10,752 nucleotides of DNA from positions 1 through 10,752 of the forward strand of contig JBNJEM010000230.1 of NCBI GenBank assembly GCA_051745935.1, given 5' to 3'. Of the stretch, positions 1 through 7,288 are shown one piece after another. A model generated the notes under the pieces. That model saw only the letters and a list, made by a program, of their open reading frames with translations, did no database searches and had not been told where the DNA came from. The translations under genes and the position numbers were made by a program. How positions within the stretch are numbered: the stretch's first letter is position 1; every line of letters begins with the position of its first letter. The DNA is from JBNJEM01 sp051745935. GTDB lineage: Bacteria; Planctomycetota; Planctomycetia; Pirellulales; Pirellulaceae.

Positions 1-338
1 TCGCGAAATCTTCCACTCTTCAATCAAGCACGCGTGACAAACTCGGGACAACCCACTTGTTCTATTTTGTCCGATTTTCGGGTTTTTCATCAGTTCAGAG
101 CTGGGGTGTCACAATGGGGCCGCTCGGCAGGTCGCGGCGGAAACCGGGGCGATCGATCGGGGAGGCTGGGCTTGAATACCGTTGCCCGTGTGCGAGTAAC
201 GCGTGTGCGAGTAATAAGGCGGCGCATGGCCCGCCGGTCGGCACAAAAAAACCGCCGGCTCGAAAACCGGCGGTTCCGCGGTTCTGTTTTCCCGAGCGGG
301 CATGGATCGCGCACGCGGGGATTGCGGCGGCCCGTTCG
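1..338. other. Gene-free stretch downstream of rpoD
   Basis: I see no convincing gene here. The open frames that cross it run antisense into the 3' end of rpoD, lack a good ribosome binding site and show low-complexity Arg-rich translations. The stretch holds the rpoD terminator at 245-275 and a short direct repeat: the same 13 bases (CGTGTGCGAGTAA) at 187-199 and 202-214, a 15-base period. The first ~120 bases are more AT-rich than the rest but carry no motif that I recognise. Confidence 0.6.
245..275 (-). terminator. Intrinsic terminator of the dnaG-rpoD operon
   Basis: Read on the minus strand, a perfect 9-bp stem (AACCGCCGG, 275-267, pairing with CCGGCGGTT, 258-250) encloses an 8-base loop and runs directly into a run of seven T (251-245). 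It starts 64 bases after the rpoD stop codon. There is no T run on the plus-strand side, so it works in the minus direction. This is a textbook Rho-independent terminator and marks the end of the operon. Confidence 0.92.
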
Positions 339-2003
339 CTACGTGGCGGCTTCTTCCCGGAGGAAGCCGGCCAATTGTTGGCTGCGCACCGGATGCTGCA
401 ACTTGTGAACGGCTTTGGCTTCAATTTGTCGCACTCGCTCGCGGGTAACACGAAAGATTCGCCCTACTTCTTCCAGGGTATATGCATAACCATCTCCCAA
501 TCCGTATCTTAGTCGAATGATCTCTCGTTCGCGATACGTGAGTGTCTTGAGCAGATTTTCGATTTTATCCCTGAGAATTCCGTTATTGGCGGTTCGGATG
601 GGGTTTTCGCTGGCGGAGTCCTCGATGAATTCGCCGAAATTGCAGTCGTCTCCTTCGCCGACCGGACGATCCAAGCTGACCGGATGGCGGCCGATGTCGA
701 GTACTCGTTTCACTTCGTCAATGGACAATCCGGCTCGGCACGCGACCTCTTCGGTCGTCGGTTCTCGGCGGTTTTCCTGCAGGAATCTCTTTTGAATATT
801 GCGAAGTTTGGAGAGCACGTCGATCATGTGGACCGGGATGCGGATAGTCCGAGCCTGGTCGGCGATGGCGCGGGTGATCGCCTGCCGGATCCACCAGGTG
901 GCGTAGGTCGAGAACTTGAAGCCACGGCGATATTCGTATTTATCGACCGCCCGCATCAGGCCCGTATTCCCTTCCTGGATCAGGTCGAGGAAGCTGAGTC
1001 CGCGGTTTCGATATTTCTTGGCGATGGACACGACCAACCGCAAGTTCCCGCTGGACAACTGCCGTTTGACCTGTTCGTAGGCGTCGAACTGGGCGCGGAA
1101 GGTTTCGCACCGCTTCCGCAGGCTTTCCGGGCTTTCCTGAGTGAGCAGGAGGAGATCGCGGAATTCACGCCGCAAGTTGGCCCGTTCGTCCTTTCGCAAG
1201 GGATCGTGGCGAATGTGCCGCAACCGGTTTTTGATTTCGTCCATTCGAGCGCTGAATTCCTCCAGTTGGTGCATCAGCGGTTGGACGCGTCGGGTTCGCA
1301 GACTCATTTCTTCCACGAGCTGCAGGCATTTACTTCGCCGCCGCAGGAAAGCTCGGCGGGTCAACGCCCTTTCCTCGTCCGGCGTCGATTTCCGAATCAG
1401 GTTCGCGAAATCGCGTTTGTTTGCCTCCAGCAACCGCTTGAGGGTCTCCAAGTTATGAGGCATGCGTCCCAGGACTTGTTCTTTGGTCAGCCGCTCGGTC
1501 TGGGAGACCTTGATTGTCCGGTCGAACGGCAGGTCTCCCTGGTAAACGCGATCGAGGGTTTGGATAGCGGCTTCCATGGCATAATGGCATCCCAGGACGG
1601 TGCGTCGAAAGCGTCTCCGGGTGACCTCTATTTTTTTGGCGAGCGCGATTTCTTGTTCGCGCTTGAGCAAAGGGACCTCCGCCATTTGCGACAGGTACAT
1701 GCGGATCGGATCATCGCTGAGCTTCGGGATCTCGCCAGCGGCTTGCAGGCGGATCTCGTCTTCCTCGATCGCCAGCTGAATGGTGTCGGCGGACGGCGCC
1801 GGCGCGGGCTGTTCGAATTCATGCTGGGGCGGCTGGTCGACGAGTTCAATGCCGCGGTCGTCGAGAGCGATGAGTAGATTATCAAGTTTTTCTGGCGTGA
1901 CATCTTCGTCGGGAAGATAGTCATTGACTTCGTCATACGTAAGGTAGCCTTGTGATTTCCCCTTGGCAATCAGGGCCTGCAAATCTTCGTCGAAGTGGTC
2001 CAC
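339..2003 (-). CDS. rpoD: RNA polymerase primary sigma factor RpoD/SigA (sigma-70)
   Basis: Housekeeping sigma factor that directs core RNA polymerase to -10/-35 promoters. The 554-residue protein has a region 1.1-like N-terminus (about 1-60), region 1.2 (about 97-130, DDPIRMYLSQM), a long charged, coil-prone non-conserved region (about 135-305), region 2 (about 310-385, with DLIQEGNTGLMRAVDKYEY and the promoter -10-reading helix YATWWIRQAITRAIADQ), region 3 (about 390-465) and region 4 (about 480-545, with TLEEVG and the helix VTRERVRQIEAKA). Region 1.1 and all four regions together mark a primary, group 1 factor rather than an alternative one. The start is GTG at 2003, with GGGAGGG (2018-2012) 8 bases upstream; a nearby ATG at 2010 is out of frame. 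The gene lies 102 bases after dnaG on the same strand, and a strong terminator follows. I see no missing key motif. Confidence 0.96.
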   Translation of the reverse strand: MDHFDEDLQALIAKGKSQGYLTYDEVNDYLPDEDVTPEKLDNLLIALDDRGIELVDQPPQHEFEQPAPAPSADTIQLAIEEDEIRLQAAGEIPKLSDDPIRMYLSQMAEVPLLKREQEIALAKKIEVTRRRFRRTVLGCHYAMEAAIQTLDRVYQGDLPFDRTIKVSQTERLTKEQVLGRMPHNLETLKRLLEANKRDFANLIRKSTPDEERALTRRAFLRRRSKCLQLVEEMSLRTRRVQPLMHQLEEFSARMDEIKNRLRHIRHDPLRKDERANLRREFRDLLLLTQESPESLRKRCETFRAQFDAYEQVKRQLSSGNLRLVVSIAKKYRNRGLSFLDLIQEGNTGLMRAVDKYEYRRGFKFSTYATWWIRQAITRAIADQARTIRIPVHMIDVLSKLRNIQKRFLQENRREPTTEEVACRAGLSIDEVKRVLDIGRHPVSLDRPVGEGDDCNFGEFIEDSASENPIRTANNGILRDKIENLLKTLTYREREIIRLRYGLGDGYAYTLEEVGRIFRVTRERVRQIEAKAVHKLQHPVRSQQLAGFLREEAAT

Positions 2004-2011
2004 GTGTCATT

Positions 2012-2018
2012 CCCTCCC
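2012..2018 (-). promoter_or_regulatory. rpoD ribosome binding site
   Basis: GGGAGGG on the minus strand, 8 bases before the GTG at 2003. It decides the GTG start over the out-of-frame ATG that lies between them. Confidence 0.75.
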
Positions 2019-2049
2019 GCGCTTTCTTGCGCTCAAGACACCGGGATGA

Positions 2050-2090
2050 ATCTTCGCGGGGCCCCCTGGGCGGGGCAATGTCGCGAAGAT
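2050..2090 (-). promoter_or_regulatory. Long hairpin in the dnaG-rpoD gap
   Basis: The gap between the dnaG stop and the rpoD start contains a perfect 9-bp inverted repeat (ATCTTCGCG at 2050-2058, CGCGAAGAT at 2082-2090). Inside it is a second 5-bp stem (GCCCC at 2061-2065, GGGGC at 2072-2076), with a small internal loop between the two stems. No T run follows on the minus strand, so it does not look like a terminator. A site for mRNA processing, stabilisation or attenuation between the two cistrons is an inference. Confidence 0.6.
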
Positions 2091-2105
2091 AGCCGACAGG
2101 GCATG

Positions 2106-3986
2106 CTACCCGTCCGTGGGCGCGGAAATACCCTGGCGGTTCCTTTCATTCTGGATGATCCTTTGCAGGACCTCAAGTTCCTCCTTTTCATCGTATTCAC
2201 GTTGTTGGAGGGCGGCCAGTGATTGACGCTGCGCCCTCCGTTCACGTTGAAAACGGAAGTCGCGGACGAGACCGCGCAGGCGGTTTTCCGCGTCTTCCAA
2301 AGCCACTTTCGCCTTGGCGTGGGCGTCATCCTGCAATTGTACCAATGTGTTCTTCAACGCGGGGTCTTCCGCCAGGGTCATGATCTCGCCAAACTCGAAC
2401 CCTGCTTGTTCGTCCCGCGCGCTCTGGTAAAGCCGCCACAATTGGTGCGCCACGCCGCTGGCCAATTGTTCGCCTTCGATCATGCCCAAAGCCAGTTCTC
2501 CCAACTCCGGGTGCGTTAGCAAAATCTGAAACAGCTCTCGCTCGACGGGAGACAGCGCGGCAAAGGAAACGGTGTCGCCGGGGGAGTTCGCCGAGTGCGC
2601 CGCCGGCTGGGAGCCCCCTCGATTCCCCTTGCGCCGGCCACGCAACGCGCTGAGCCGAGCACGCAAGGACTGTTCCTCCACGTGGAACTGCCGCGCCAGC
2701 CGCACCAGCATCTGCTGTTCCCGCAAACGCAACGACTCGCGCGCCACATGCGACGGGCGGGGGGCATTGGCCATGGTGCCGAGGATCTCTTCCAAAGCAT
2801 GATGCGCCCGATCGGGATCCGCCACGATATCCACCCCGGTGGTGGCCGTGCGTACCTTATGTTCCAAGGCATCCACCGCTTGGTCGAGATGCCGACGAAA
2901 GGCTTCGATCCCTTGTTGGCGAATGAGATCGCACGGATCCAGCCCCGAGGGCAACGTAAGAATGTTCAGGTTGACCTGGGCCCCAATGAACAGCTCCAGG
3001 ATTTCATTCGTGCGGCGCTGCCCCGCCTCGTCCCCGTCCAGCACCAGCACGACCTGCTCGGCGAAACGCTGCAGCAACCGGACATGCCGCTCGCCCAACG
3101 CCGTGCCCAGCGCCGCCACGACGTTCTTGGCCCCGTGCTGGTGAGCCATAATGACGTCCGTGTACCCCTCCACAACCACAATCCGGGGATCCCGCGAAAG
3201 CGAGTCGCGGACGAAGTCGAGGGCGTACAGATTGTTGCTTTTGGAGAAAAGCCGAGTTTCTGGCGAGTTAATATACTTCGGGCTATTGGCGTTTCCCGCC
3301 CCGCCCGGCAAGATCCGGCCCCCGAACGCGATGGGGCGATGTTCGGTATCCCGGATGGAAAACATCAGTCGGCCGCGAAATCGATCGTACCGCCGCTGGC
3401 CATCCTGGGTACGGCTCACCAAACCAGCCGCTTCCAGCACCTCGGGAGAAAAAGGCGTCGTCTTCGCGCGGTCCATCAACCATTGCCAGCGATCGGGAGC
3501 AAACCCCAGATGAAACCGCTGAACGCTCTCGTCACTAATCCCCCGCTCCGCCAGATACGCGCGGGCCGGTTGGGCCTCCATCGCGTCGAGCAAACAGCGA
3601 TGAAATTGTTCCTCCGCCCACGCCGTGGCTCGAAAGAGCGTCTGTTTGTCGTCCGGGCTGCCCGGCTTCGCCCGTTTCTGACTCGAGGTGATGGCGATGC
3701 CAGCACGGTCGGCCAGAATATGCAACGCCGTGCGAAAGTCCACCCCCTCCCGCTTCATCACGAAACTGAATACATCCCCACCCACATCGCAAACCCAGCA
3801 TTTCCACGATTGACGTTCCGGGTTGACTTGCAAGCTGGGGCGGGAGTCGTCGTGCCAGGGACAGAGCCCCACATAGAGCTTGCCCTGACGGCGCAACCGT
3901 AGCGAACGGCTCACTAGGTCCACTAGGTCCGTGGCTTCTCGCACGCGTTCTTTCGTGTCATCGGTTGATGCGAAGGACACCGGCAC
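2106..3986 (-). CDS. dnaG: DNA primase DnaG
   Basis: Synthesises RNA primers at the replication fork, working with the replicative helicase. The 626-residue product has an N-terminal CHC2 zinc-binding domain (ligands C42, H45, C63, C66), an RNA-polymerase core (about 120-380) with the basic motif RFRGRLMFSIRD (202-213) and KYINSPET (237-244), and a TOPRIM fold with the metal-binding acidic residues E273 (VVEGYTDVI) and D317/D319 (VLDGDEAG). The C-terminal helicase-interaction part (about 475-626) is divergent and ends in a charged helix. A low-complexity linker lies near 450-472. Length is normal for the family. The longest start is GTG at 3986, but an AGGAA sits directly against it; a second in-frame GTG at 3980 has a better-spaced ribosome binding site and may be the real start. 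First gene of a dnaG-rpoD operon; rpsU is not adjacent upstream. Confidence 0.96.
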   Translation of the reverse strand: MPVSFASTDDTKERVREATDLVDLVSRSLRLRRQGKLYVGLCPWHDDSRPSLQVNPERQSWKCWVCDVGGDVFSFVMKREGVDFRTALHILADRAGIAITSSQKRAKPGSPDDKQTLFRATAWAEEQFHRCLLDAMEAQPARAYLAERGISDESVQRFHLGFAPDRWQWLMDRAKTTPFSPEVLEAAGLVSRTQDGQRRYDRFRGRLMFSIRDTEHRPIAFGGRILPGGAGNANSPKYINSPETRLFSKSNNLYALDFVRDSLSRDPRIVVVEGYTDVIMAHQHGAKNVVAALGTALGERHVRLLQRFAEQVVLVLDGDEAGQRRTNEILELFIGAQVNLNILTLPSGLDPCDLIRQQGIEAFRRHLDQAVDALEHKVRTATTGVDIVADPDRAHHALEEILGTMANAPRPSHVARESLRLREQQMLVRLARQFHVEEQSLRARLSALRGRRKGNRGGSQPAAHSANSPGDTVSFAALSPVERELFQILLTHPELGELALGMIEGEQLASGVAHQLWRLYQSARDEQAGFEFGEIMTLAEDPALKNTLVQLQDDAHAKAKVALEDAENRLRGLVRDFRFQRERRAQRQSLAALQQREYDEKEELEVLQRIIQNERNRQGISAPTDG

Positions 3987-4001
3987 TTCCTGTGGCTTTT
4001 G

Positions 4002-4028
4002 GGCCGCGGGAGAGTCCCAATCGCGGCC
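4002..4028 (-). promoter_or_regulatory. Leader hairpin just upstream of dnaG
   Basis: GGCCGCG (4002-4008) pairs perfectly with CGCGGCC (4022-4028), and the interval contains a smaller hairpin (GGGA-gag-TCCC, 4008-4018, sharing one base with the outer arm). It ends about 15 bases before the dnaG start region. It could influence translation or mRNA stability; this is inferred from position only. Confidence 0.4.
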
Positions 4029-4051
4029 ACGGACGGAGTGTCACTTCCCTG

Positions 4052-4275
4052 TCTTTTACAGCCAGTTACAATATCAGGTTCCCCCCTTCCAAGACTCCTT
4101 GGGCAGTAGGAACACTGGATCATCTCGTTCGGGCTTTTTACAGCCCGTTAGAACATCCCGTTCCCGCTTCCAAGACTTCCTTGGGCGGCGGGAACACTGC
4201 TCGTTCGGGCTTTTTGCAGCCCGTTAGAACCCCGGTTCCCCGCCCCCGGCGTTCTTTGACGGCGGGACACCCGAG
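4052..4275. repeat. Three tandem degenerate hairpin repeats (REP/BIME-like)
   Basis: Three imperfect tandem units, about 82 then 75-76 bases apart. Each unit has a part resembling cTTTTTACAGCCCGTTAGAAC followed by a GC-rich hairpin. The hairpins span 4078-4113, 4160-4195 and 4235-4268. The middle one is the clearest: GTTCCCGC pairs with GCGGGAAC, and an inner CCAAG pairs with CTTGG. A second hairpin (GTTCGGGCT...AGCCCG...GAAC) lies between units at 4127-4154 and again at 4203-4230, differing only in one loop base. Units 2 and 3 share long identical runs; unit 1 is more diverged. The alternation of two hairpins resembles bacterial interspersed mosaic elements, but the family itself is not one that I can name. 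Confidence 0.7.
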
Positions 4276-4757
4276 TGGCTTTGTCGAGGCTTGATCGTAG
4301 ACTTCTTCATGGCGGCTGGTTCTGGGTCAACCGAGCCCTTGTGTTTCCCCGACACGAGCGGAATTATAGTGCGGTTCGGAAACGGGGTCAACATTGTCCT
4401 TCGCGGTTCGCCGGCGTCGGCGTGTATTTCCACAAAGCGTCCCTTCCCCGGTTGCCTTTTTCGTGGGACTGGCCTAACATAAGCGGTACTTAGGGGATTT
4501 GCGGCCGCTTGCAGCCTTTAACTGCTAAAGAGCCATCCCCCCCGGCCTCGCATCGCGGCGGGGGTACTTCGCGGGTGGGTGATCTCGGACTAACGCCGCG
4601 CCGTCGCCAAGCTACACATATCGCAGCGGGGATATTCCGCCGGGGGCCCGAGCCACGGGAGGACGGGGTGTGTCGGAGAGCTTTTCCACCGGCGGATTCT
4701 AACGGACAGCGGTATGATCGGTTTGTGCGACGTTCCGGCAATCGGCGTTGCACTTCT

Positions 4758-4789
4758 CTTTAGTCAACACTGACTTTAGTCAACACTGA
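4758..4789. repeat. Perfect 16-bp tandem duplication
   Basis: CTTTAGTCAACACTGA occurs twice back to back with no mismatch (4758-4773 and 4774-4789). The junction creates a small inverted repeat, AGTCA-acac-TGACT. It lies about 295 bases upstream of the cystathionine synthase start. It could be a pair of protein-binding sites or a recent replication slip. Confidence 0.75.
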
Positions 4790-4799
4790 GGTGGTTTTG

Positions 4800-4821
4800 C
4801 CGCCGCGCTGCTGCGCGGTGG
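4800..4821. repeat. GC-rich hairpin
   Basis: CCGCCGCGC (4800-4808) pairs with GCGCGGTGG (4813-4821) across a 4-base loop, with one G-T pair. No T run follows on either strand, so I do not call it a terminator. Confidence 0.45.
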
Positions 4822-5066
4822 GGCCAGGACTCGCCCGTCGTGATGTCCCGCGCCGGTGTCGGTGCCCCGTCCACCTCGGCGATCGATTCTTGGTCTGTCC
4901 GCCCGGGCACGCCGTCTGTTTGCGGCCCCAACCTGTAATATGGAGAAGGATTGCGGCGAATCACCGCCCGGATGGTCGCGCCCGCGGGCCGCGAGCACCG
5001 GCTTTTTCCGTTCACCTGGGATCGTTCAAGCCGTCGGATTCTGCCCCCCCAGCGGTATAACATTCT

Positions 5067-5072
5067 GGAGAG
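5067..5072 (+). promoter_or_regulatory. Ribosome binding site deciding the cystathionine synthase start
   Basis: GGAGAG, 11 bases before the ATG at 5084. The frame stays open upstream to an ATG at 4856, but the extra 76 residues are low-complexity and no comparable site precedes that ATG. A TATAAC at 5056-5061 could be a -10 element, but no good -35 pairs with it. Confidence 0.65.
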
Positions 5073-5083
5073 ACAATCGAACC

Positions 5084-6301
5084 ATGGCGCTAAGAGACGT
5101 AAAAACGAAACAGACGTCGTCGTTGCCCAACCGGGGCCCCTCGACGCTCGCCGTGCATGCCGGTGAAACCCGACAGAAGCTCGCCGACTCAATCACCGAC
5201 CCGATCTGCTGTGCGGCAACCTATACGTTCGCCGATACCAACGCGCTGTTGCACTACGTGGAGCACGGATCGGAACGGGAGGAATACGGACGCTATGGGA
5301 ATCCGGGCGAGCGCGTCGTGGAACGAAAACTGGCGGTACTCGATGGCGGCGAGGAGGCCATTCTTTTTTCGACCGGGATGGCCGCCGTGGTGGGGGTGCT
5401 AATGGCCAAGCTCAGCGCCGGGGACGAAGTCATCTTATTCGATGAATGTTACCATCGTACCCGTGAGTTTTGTGTCAAACACCTATCTCGGCTCGGCGTG
5501 GTCACTCACCAGGTGGCGGCGTGTGATTATCAAGCGATGGAAGACAAAATCACGCCCAAGACGAAGTTGCTCATTAGTGAATCGCCCACCAATCCGCATC
5601 TGAGTGTCGTGGACTTGGATCGCTTTGTCGATATCGGGCGTCGTCATCAGGTTGAAACACTGATCGATGCCACGCTTTCCACGCCCTACAACCTGCGGCC
5701 GATTGAATGCGGCGTGGATTACGTGCTGCATTCCGCGACCAAGTATCTCGGCGGACACAACGATTTGCTGGCCGGGGTGATTGTCGGGGGAAAAGACGCC
5801 TTGGAGTCGGTGCGCCACTTGCGCGGCGTCATGGGGTCGACCAACGCGCCGCACAACGTGTACTTGCTTCAGAGAGGTTTGAAGACGTTGGAACTGCGCA
5901 TGCGACGGCACAACGAAACCGGACTTGCGGTCGCGAAGTTCCTGGAATCGCATCCTCGGGTTGACCGGGTGATGTATCCCGGTTTGCCCACGCACCCCTA
6001 CCACGAGGTCGCCAGTCGCACGATGCGCGGATTCGGAGGACTAATCACGTTCCTCGTTAAGGATGCCTCGCGCCAAGACGTGTCGCGGATCATTGATGCA
6101 CTCCAGTTGCCGCGTATCGGGCCGAGCCTGGGGGGCGTCGAGTCGCTGATCGAACAACCGGTCATCATGAGCTACCATGAGTGTTCGCTGGAAGATCGTC
6201 AGCGGTTCGGTATCCAGGACAACATGGTCCGATTGTCCTGTGGCATCGAAGACACGCAAGATCTAATCGATGACCTAAAGCAGGCCTTGGAAACGGAGTA
6301 G
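5084..6301 (+). CDS. metB: Cystathionine gamma-synthase-like PLP enzyme (plant-type)
   Basis: Cys/Met-metabolism PLP-dependent enzyme, fold type I, 405 residues (normal length). By family knowledge it would join an activated homoserine with cysteine to give cystathionine, on the way to methionine. Visible motifs: YGRYGNP (68-74, Tyr/Arg contacting the cofactor phosphate), STGMAAV (96-102), D195 (cofactor ring nitrogen), HSATKYLGGHND with Schiff-base K220, LGGVES (349-354) and R383 in NMVRLSCGIED (substrate carboxylate). The stretches DECYHRTREF and SYHECSLEDRQRFGIQDN resemble plant cystathionine gamma-synthase more than the E. coli MetB type. One oddity is DATLSTP at 195-201, where DNTFATP or DGTFATP is usual. 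Start chosen at the ATG with GGAGAG 11 bases upstream. It stands alone on its strand, with no methionine gene beside it. A gamma-lyase or sulfhydrylase activity cannot be excluded. Confidence 0.86.
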   Translation: MALRDVKTKQTSSLPNRGPSTLAVHAGETRQKLADSITDPICCAATYTFADTNALLHYVEHGSEREEYGRYGNPGERVVERKLAVLDGGEEAILFSTGMAAVVGVLMAKLSAGDEVILFDECYHRTREFCVKHLSRLGVVTHQVAACDYQAMEDKITPKTKLLISESPTNPHLSVVDLDRFVDIGRRHQVETLIDATLSTPYNLRPIECGVDYVLHSATKYLGGHNDLLAGVIVGGKDALESVRHLRGVMGSTNAPHNVYLLQRGLKTLELRMRRHNETGLAVAKFLESHPRVDRVMYPGLPTHPYHEVASRTMRGFGGLITFLVKDASRQDVSRIIDALQLPRIGPSLGGVESLIEQPVIMSYHECSLEDRQRFGIQDNMVRLSCGIEDTQDLIDDLKQALETE

Positions 6302-6334
6302 GGCTGGAGTGGGGTGCTGGCTTTGACCGACGGT

Positions 6335-7066
6335 TCAACGGCGGGGAGACTCTCGCGAGTCCACGCTCGCCCGTGCCTTGCTCTCGGTTTCACCGTCCCA
6401 GGAGATGAATTTGCCCAAATCCGATTTCGCGGGCGTTTCGGACTGCTCCGCGCCGCCGGATCCCTCTAACGTGGCTTGGCGATGAGGCCCGGCGGGGGGG
6501 TGTTTTGGAAAGGCGGGGCGACGCGTCTTCGACTTCTTGAGATTCCGGCTCTGCTCCTCCAGCGGGGCCTCCCCACCGGGGGCCTGGTCCGAGGCGGGTT
6601 TGCTGGCCGGCGTCGGCTGCCCCGTGCCACTGGGAATCTCCTGCATGGGGAGCATCTCGCCTTCCATCAATGAACCGGCGTAATGCGCGGGGCGGCTCGC
6701 TCCGGGAATGTGGCGGCCCGTTCGGTGGCGGGAGTCCGAATAGCAGGGGAAGGTGTGCTCGTAGTACGGGATCACGGGAATGAGCTTCTTGTCGAAGGTA
6801 CTGCGCCGTAACGCCGATTTGTAAATCTTGTGCCGGGCATCACAGCCGGTGCACCCGGGTAGGAGGCCGCCTAGAGTTCGCTGGAGCGTGGCTGTCCAGC
6901 TTGTTCGCCGTCCCGGTCCTCCGGCGGATGACGGGCCACCGTCAGCGCCGCGGCACCGTGGACAGGTGCGTTCGTGGTAGGCGATTGAGTGAGCGGTTTG
7001 CGCTCGCACTCCCGTGGTTCCGACCAGGATAACGCCTAGTATCAAGGCTGTCCGCGTTCGTTGCAT
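6335..7066 (-). CDS. Hypothetical exported protein with two CxxC motifs
   Basis: I do not recognise this 243-residue protein. It begins with a basic N-terminus, a hydrophobic stretch (about 7-20, ALILGVILVGTTGV) and VRAQ near 20-23, which looks like a Sec signal peptide with a cleavage site. Two CxxC pairs follow (C35-PR-C38 and C72-TG-C75) plus C108 in YYEHTFPCYSD, suggesting metal binding or disulfides. Residues 145-243 are Pro-, Gly- and Lys-rich and probably disordered. The frame stays open to an ATG at 7363, but that extension runs into a dispersed repeat (7289-7390). GGGAGG at 7079-7074 lies 7 bases before the ATG at 7066 and only 1 base before the ATG at 7072, so 7066 is chosen. It converges on the cystathionine synthase gene with a 33-base gap and no visible terminator. 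No operon partner. Confidence 0.55.
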   Translation of the reverse strand: MQRTRTALILGVILVGTTGVRAQTAHSIAYHERTCPRCRGADGGPSSAGGPGRRTSWTATLQRTLGGLLPGCTGCDARHKIYKSALRRSTFDKKLIPVIPYYEHTFPCYSDSRHRTGRHIPGASRPAHYAGSLMEGEMLPMQEIPSGTGQPTPASKPASDQAPGGEAPLEEQSRNLKKSKTRRPAFPKHPPAGPHRQATLEGSGGAEQSETPAKSDLGKFISWDGETESKARASVDSRESPRR

Positions 7067-7288
7067 CTCCATGCCTCCCTGCGGGTAATGTGCTTGTCGG
7101 GGCCCATTGCCGACGCCACGGCGGGTGTTGGGCCGCCGGGCCGTCAGACAACGCGGCGGTCGGGACGCCGCAATCAGACCATTCGTTATCAAGGATCGAA
7201 CCGTTATGGGGTGATTGAACAGGGCTTTCTGATTCGTTGGCACGGTCCCCGTGTTTTGCCTATTTTGATGGGCTCGCGCCCCGTCGTT

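Larger units (their letters stand above)
3987..5083. other. Divergent dnaG / cystathionine synthase spacer, no gene
   Basis: About 1.1 kb between two divergent transcription units. The open frames inside it are short, overlap one another on both strands and have compositions unlike proteins, so I call no gene. It holds a dnaG leader hairpin (4002-4028), a three-unit hairpin repeat array (4052-4275), a perfect 16-bp tandem duplication (4758-4789) and a GC-rich hairpin (4800-4821). Promoters for both units must lie here, but I could not pick a -10/-35 pair with good spacing. Confidence 0.6.

Noticed and set aside
684..1877. 397-codon open frame antisense to rpoD
   Set aside because: It mirrors rpoD codons on the opposite strand; GC-rich codon use leaves such antisense frames open. 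There is no ribosome binding site and no recognisable protein motif.
2595..3902. 435-codon open frame antisense to dnaG
   Set aside because: Same explanation: it lies wholly inside dnaG, whose zinc, core and TOPRIM motifs are unmistakable on the minus strand.
4465..4474. GGGACTGGCC, reminiscent of a SAM-I riboswitch core
   Set aside because: Only these ten bases match; there is no kink-turn, no closing stem, and the methionine gene starts about 600 bases further on.
4856..5083. 76-residue N-terminal extension of the cystathionine synthase
   Set aside because: Low-complexity Arg/Pro-rich translation with no family counterpart; the ATG at 5084 has a good ribosome binding site and gives a normal family length.
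7193..7203. GGTTCGATCC on the minus strand, resembling a tRNA T-arm
   Set aside because: The flanking bases do not form the 5-bp T stem, and no acceptor or anticodon arms are found.
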